A stretch of DNA of 15,544 bases, taken from the NCBI GenBank assembly GCA_948435975.1, contig CAOJHG010000008.1, positions 1 through 15,544 on the forward strand. The letters are read 5' to 3'. Both the position numbers and the translations under genes were made by a program. Of the stretch, positions 13,970-15,544 are shown in pieces. This DNA comes from an uncultured Oscillibacter sp. (GTDB taxonomy: Bacteria > Bacillota > Clostridia > Oscillospirales > Oscillospiraceae). Each line of letters starts with the position of its first letter. The first letter of the stretch is position 1. The notes beneath the pieces are model-generated. The model did no database searches and was not told the DNA's origin. It saw only the letters and a list, made by a program, of their open reading frames with translations.

Positions 13970-14791
13970 ATGCCGAAGACTATTTCTGAATGCCCTTCTT
14001 GTGGAGGAAAATTGAATATTGCAGTTTTGCGCTGTTCCGCCTGTGGAATGGAGCTGCACAACGAGTTTCAGCGAAGCTCTTTTGATTCGTTAACTGCTGA
14101 ACAGACAGAGTTTCTTATTTCTTTTTTAAGGCAGCGCGGCAATATGAGTTCCCTGCAAGCAGAACTTGGAATTTCCTACCCTGCTGCAAAGAAGAAATTA
14201 GATGACCTGCTGACAGCGCTGCAGTTAACAGGCAACACGCCGCAAATAGGGAAAAACGAGGTAGTTATTGATATGTCAAACTGGTCTGCTCCCCCAAATA
14301 GTACGAAGCCATCAGATATTATTAAACGAATGCTTATAGAACACAACGGGAGGACGATTGTACATACTGCGCAAGGACTCCCCTGCGAGGTTCAGATCGC
14401 TCCAGATGGGGTTTCATTCCTTAGTAATAAACTTCCTAACTTCCCATATCGGTATGAAGTTTTTGATGTGATCGTTGACCTTTTGATTTCCCAAGGAGGA
14501 CGTGCGAGAAAGGGAAATGGGCGCAACTTCAAATTGGGAGAACCAAATTGCGATGAAACAACAGTTGTTGGAGCTATCGCTTATAACTATGCCCATAAAG
14601 AGACAGGAACATCAGTTTTTGATCCTGTATTTGTATTAGCTGCGATTTTGGAATGGGCTGGAATTGTAAGCAATGAGCGCGGAGAACTCGTTTTAACAGC
14701 GGCATATCAGGAAATGCTCCGCTCTGCTGATAAAAATGGGCGGCAAGCCAGTGTTCCTGACGGATTGGCCTGCGGCGGCACACAGAAATAA
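13970..14791 (+). CDS. DUF2089-type zinc-ribbon/HTH protein with a C-terminal extension
   Basis: The first 85 residues match DUF2089. They have a zinc ribbon with Cys8/Cys11 and Cys22/Cys25, then FDSLTAEQTEFLISFLRQRGN (38-58). A helix-turn-helix follows at about 58-84 (SSLQAELGISYPAAKKKLDDL). The family is thought to be DNA-binding and regulatory. The remaining 190 or so residues (about 85-273) are not recognised. One part, KPSDIIKRMLIEHNGRTIVHTAQGLPCEV, begins with a helix, and FDVIVDLLISQGGRARKGNGRNF (about 165-187) could be a second winged-helix unit. Base composition is visibly lower in GC than its neighbours, and the promoter is AT-rich, so recent transfer is possible. ATG at 13970 follows AAGGAG. 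It is monocistronic, with a terminator behind it. Confidence 0.82.
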   Translation: MPKTISECPSCGGKLNIAVLRCSACGMELHNEFQRSSFDSLTAEQTEFLISFLRQRGNMSSLQAELGISYPAAKKKLDDLLTALQLTGNTPQIGKNEVVIDMSNWSAPPNSTKPSDIIKRMLIEHNGRTIVHTAQGLPCEVQIAPDGVSFLSNKLPNFPYRYEVFDVIVDLLISQGGRARKGNGRNFKLGEPNCDETTVVGAIAYNYAHKETGTSVFDPVFVLAAILEWAGIVSNERGELVLTAAYQEMLRSADKNGRQASVPDGLACGGTQK

Positions 14792-14809
14792 ACCTTGTAA
14801 GCATAAAAG

Positions 14810-14850
14810 AAAAAGTACCCTCCCGGCTCAGAACGGAGTGGGTACTTTTT
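14810..14850. terminator. Bidirectional intrinsic terminator
   Basis: A perfect 11-bp stem (14810-14820 with 14840-14850) ends in a run of T on the plus strand and, read on the minus strand, also in T-rich sequence. It separates the convergent DUF2089 and nitrilase-MGMT genes. The 19-base loop can form a small inner TCC/GGA pairing. Confidence 0.9.
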
Positions 14851-14860
14851 TCATAGAAAA

Positions 14861-15544
14861 TCAGGGCTGGTACTGGCACGCCGCAAGGTCAACGGCGTCA
14901 TCTGAAAGGAACGACACGCCCTCTGCTTCCAGCAAAGCCCGCTGGCCTCCGGGACCGTGGGTGTCGAACGCCGCCTTAGTCCTGCCATACTGGTCCACAA
15001 CCCGGTGGCAGGGTACGGAATCATCCCGACAGGAGGCCATTGCGTTTCCCACAATGATTGGCGTACTGGGCCGTCCGATCATCTGGGCAATCTGCTTGTA
15101 GGTCATCACCTTCCCGGCGGGAATGCGGCGCACAATGTCGTATATGGCGGCAAAAACCTTTCCCTTTTCCGGCTTCTCTCTCTGGAGGGCCGGAGACTGT
15201 ACTTCCTGAATCTGGTATAGGTCCGTCCGCCGCGCCGAGAGAATGGGGAGCTGACAGCGCACCGCGTCCAGGCGGCTCAGGTCCAGCACGGCGTATAGTA
15301 TGGTCTCTTCCCCTCCGGCGCGGCACAGGATGTTCCCCCAAGGGTCCACAGCGATGGAATTGCCATAAGCAACATAGGGGGCGCTCTCGTCCCGCGCAGG
15401 GGAAACGCCCACAGTGAAGCACTGGTTGTCTATGGCCCGCTGGCGGAAAAGCAATTCCCAGTGGGCGGGCCCGGTGGTCATGTTGAAGGCGGCGGGGACG
15501 AAGATGCACTTGGCCCCCCGGAGACACATGCACCGCGCCAGCTC
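14861..15544 (-). CDS. Carbon-nitrogen hydrolase fused to an MGMT/ATL-like domain, N-terminus outside window
   Basis: One frame of 227 visible residues carries two unrelated domains. Residues 1-110 (counted from the window edge) are the C-terminal part of a nitrilase/omega-amidase-type hydrolase: ELARC, KCIFVPAAFNMTTGPAHWELLFRQRAIDN and YGNSIAVDPWGN are typical. The nucleophilic Cys should lie just beyond the edge. Residues about 128-212 are an alkylguanine-transferase C-terminal domain, with IPAGKVMTYKQIAQMIGRPS and the alkyl-acceptor motif PCHRVV (Cys179). The arginine finger that follows GxPxxx in MGMT and ATL is Ile here (GRPSTPIIVGNAMA, 157-170), and the YAGG part is missing. No stop codon or frameshift separates the parts; the link is a short charged stretch (113-127). 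It may couple amide hydrolysis to alkyl damage handling, but that is inference. Confidence 0.85.
   Translation of the reverse strand, partial: ELARCMCLRGAKCIFVPAAFNMTTGPAHWELLFRQRAIDNQCFTVGVSPARDESAPYVAYGNSIAVDPWGNILCRAGGEETILYAVLDLSRLDAVRCQLPILSARRTDLYQIQEVQSPALQREKPEKGKVFAAIYDIVRRIPAGKVMTYKQIAQMIGRPSTPIIVGNAMASCRDDSVPCHRVVDQYGRTKAAFDTHGPGGQRALLEAEGVSFLSDDAVDLAACQYQP

Overview
The window looks like a chromosomal segment of a GC-rich Firmicute, most likely Clostridia of the Oscillospiraceae (Flavonifractor or Lawsonibacter type). The reasons are strong GGAGG ribosome sites, sigma-A-like promoters, a purine operon with a clostridial-looking PurF, a PutP/TetR/patatin gene mix, and a high-GC background in which the antisense frames stay open. 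The genus is inference. I see no rRNA, tRNA, CRISPR array, insertion sequence or phage gene.

Layout. (1) 1-3341, minus strand: a de novo purine operon read purE - small unknown gene - purC - purF - purM (purM runs off the left edge), with a promoter and a foldable leader upstream of purE. Its PurF has no N-terminal catalytic cysteine. (2) 3551-4267, minus: a DUF434/DUF5616-type protein, divergent from (3) 4579-7883, plus: an LTA-synthase-like membrane sulfatase-fold enzyme, an overlapping small membrane protein and a patatin-like lipase. A strong hairpin at 7889-7918 ends this group and the convergent one. (4) 7936-10089, minus: a DapF-family epimerase followed by a DAACS symporter. Substitutions in the substrate-side residues of both suggest the substrate is neither diaminopimelate nor an acidic amino acid. 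(5) 10252-12571, plus: a TetR regulator, then a PutP-type sodium/solute symporter ending in an intrinsic terminator. (6) 12736-13852, plus: a small Cys-rich protein and the tRNA t6A dehydratase TcdA. (7) 13970-14791, plus: a lower-GC gene for a DUF2089 zinc-ribbon/HTH protein, with palindromic half-sites over its promoter. (8) 14861-15544, minus, cut by the right edge: a carbon-nitrogen hydrolase (nitrilase/omega-amidase type) fused in one frame to an alkyltransferase-like (MGMT/ATL) domain.

How the genes work together. The purine operon covers several steps between PRPP and SAICAR. The LTA-synthase-like gene, its overlapping membrane partner and the patatin may form an envelope-lipid unit. 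The epimerase/symporter pair suggests uptake and racemisation of one amino acid. The observations most worth following are the nitrilase-MGMT fusion with its altered arginine finger, the Cys-less PurF, and the paired specificity changes in the DapF-like/DAACS operon.
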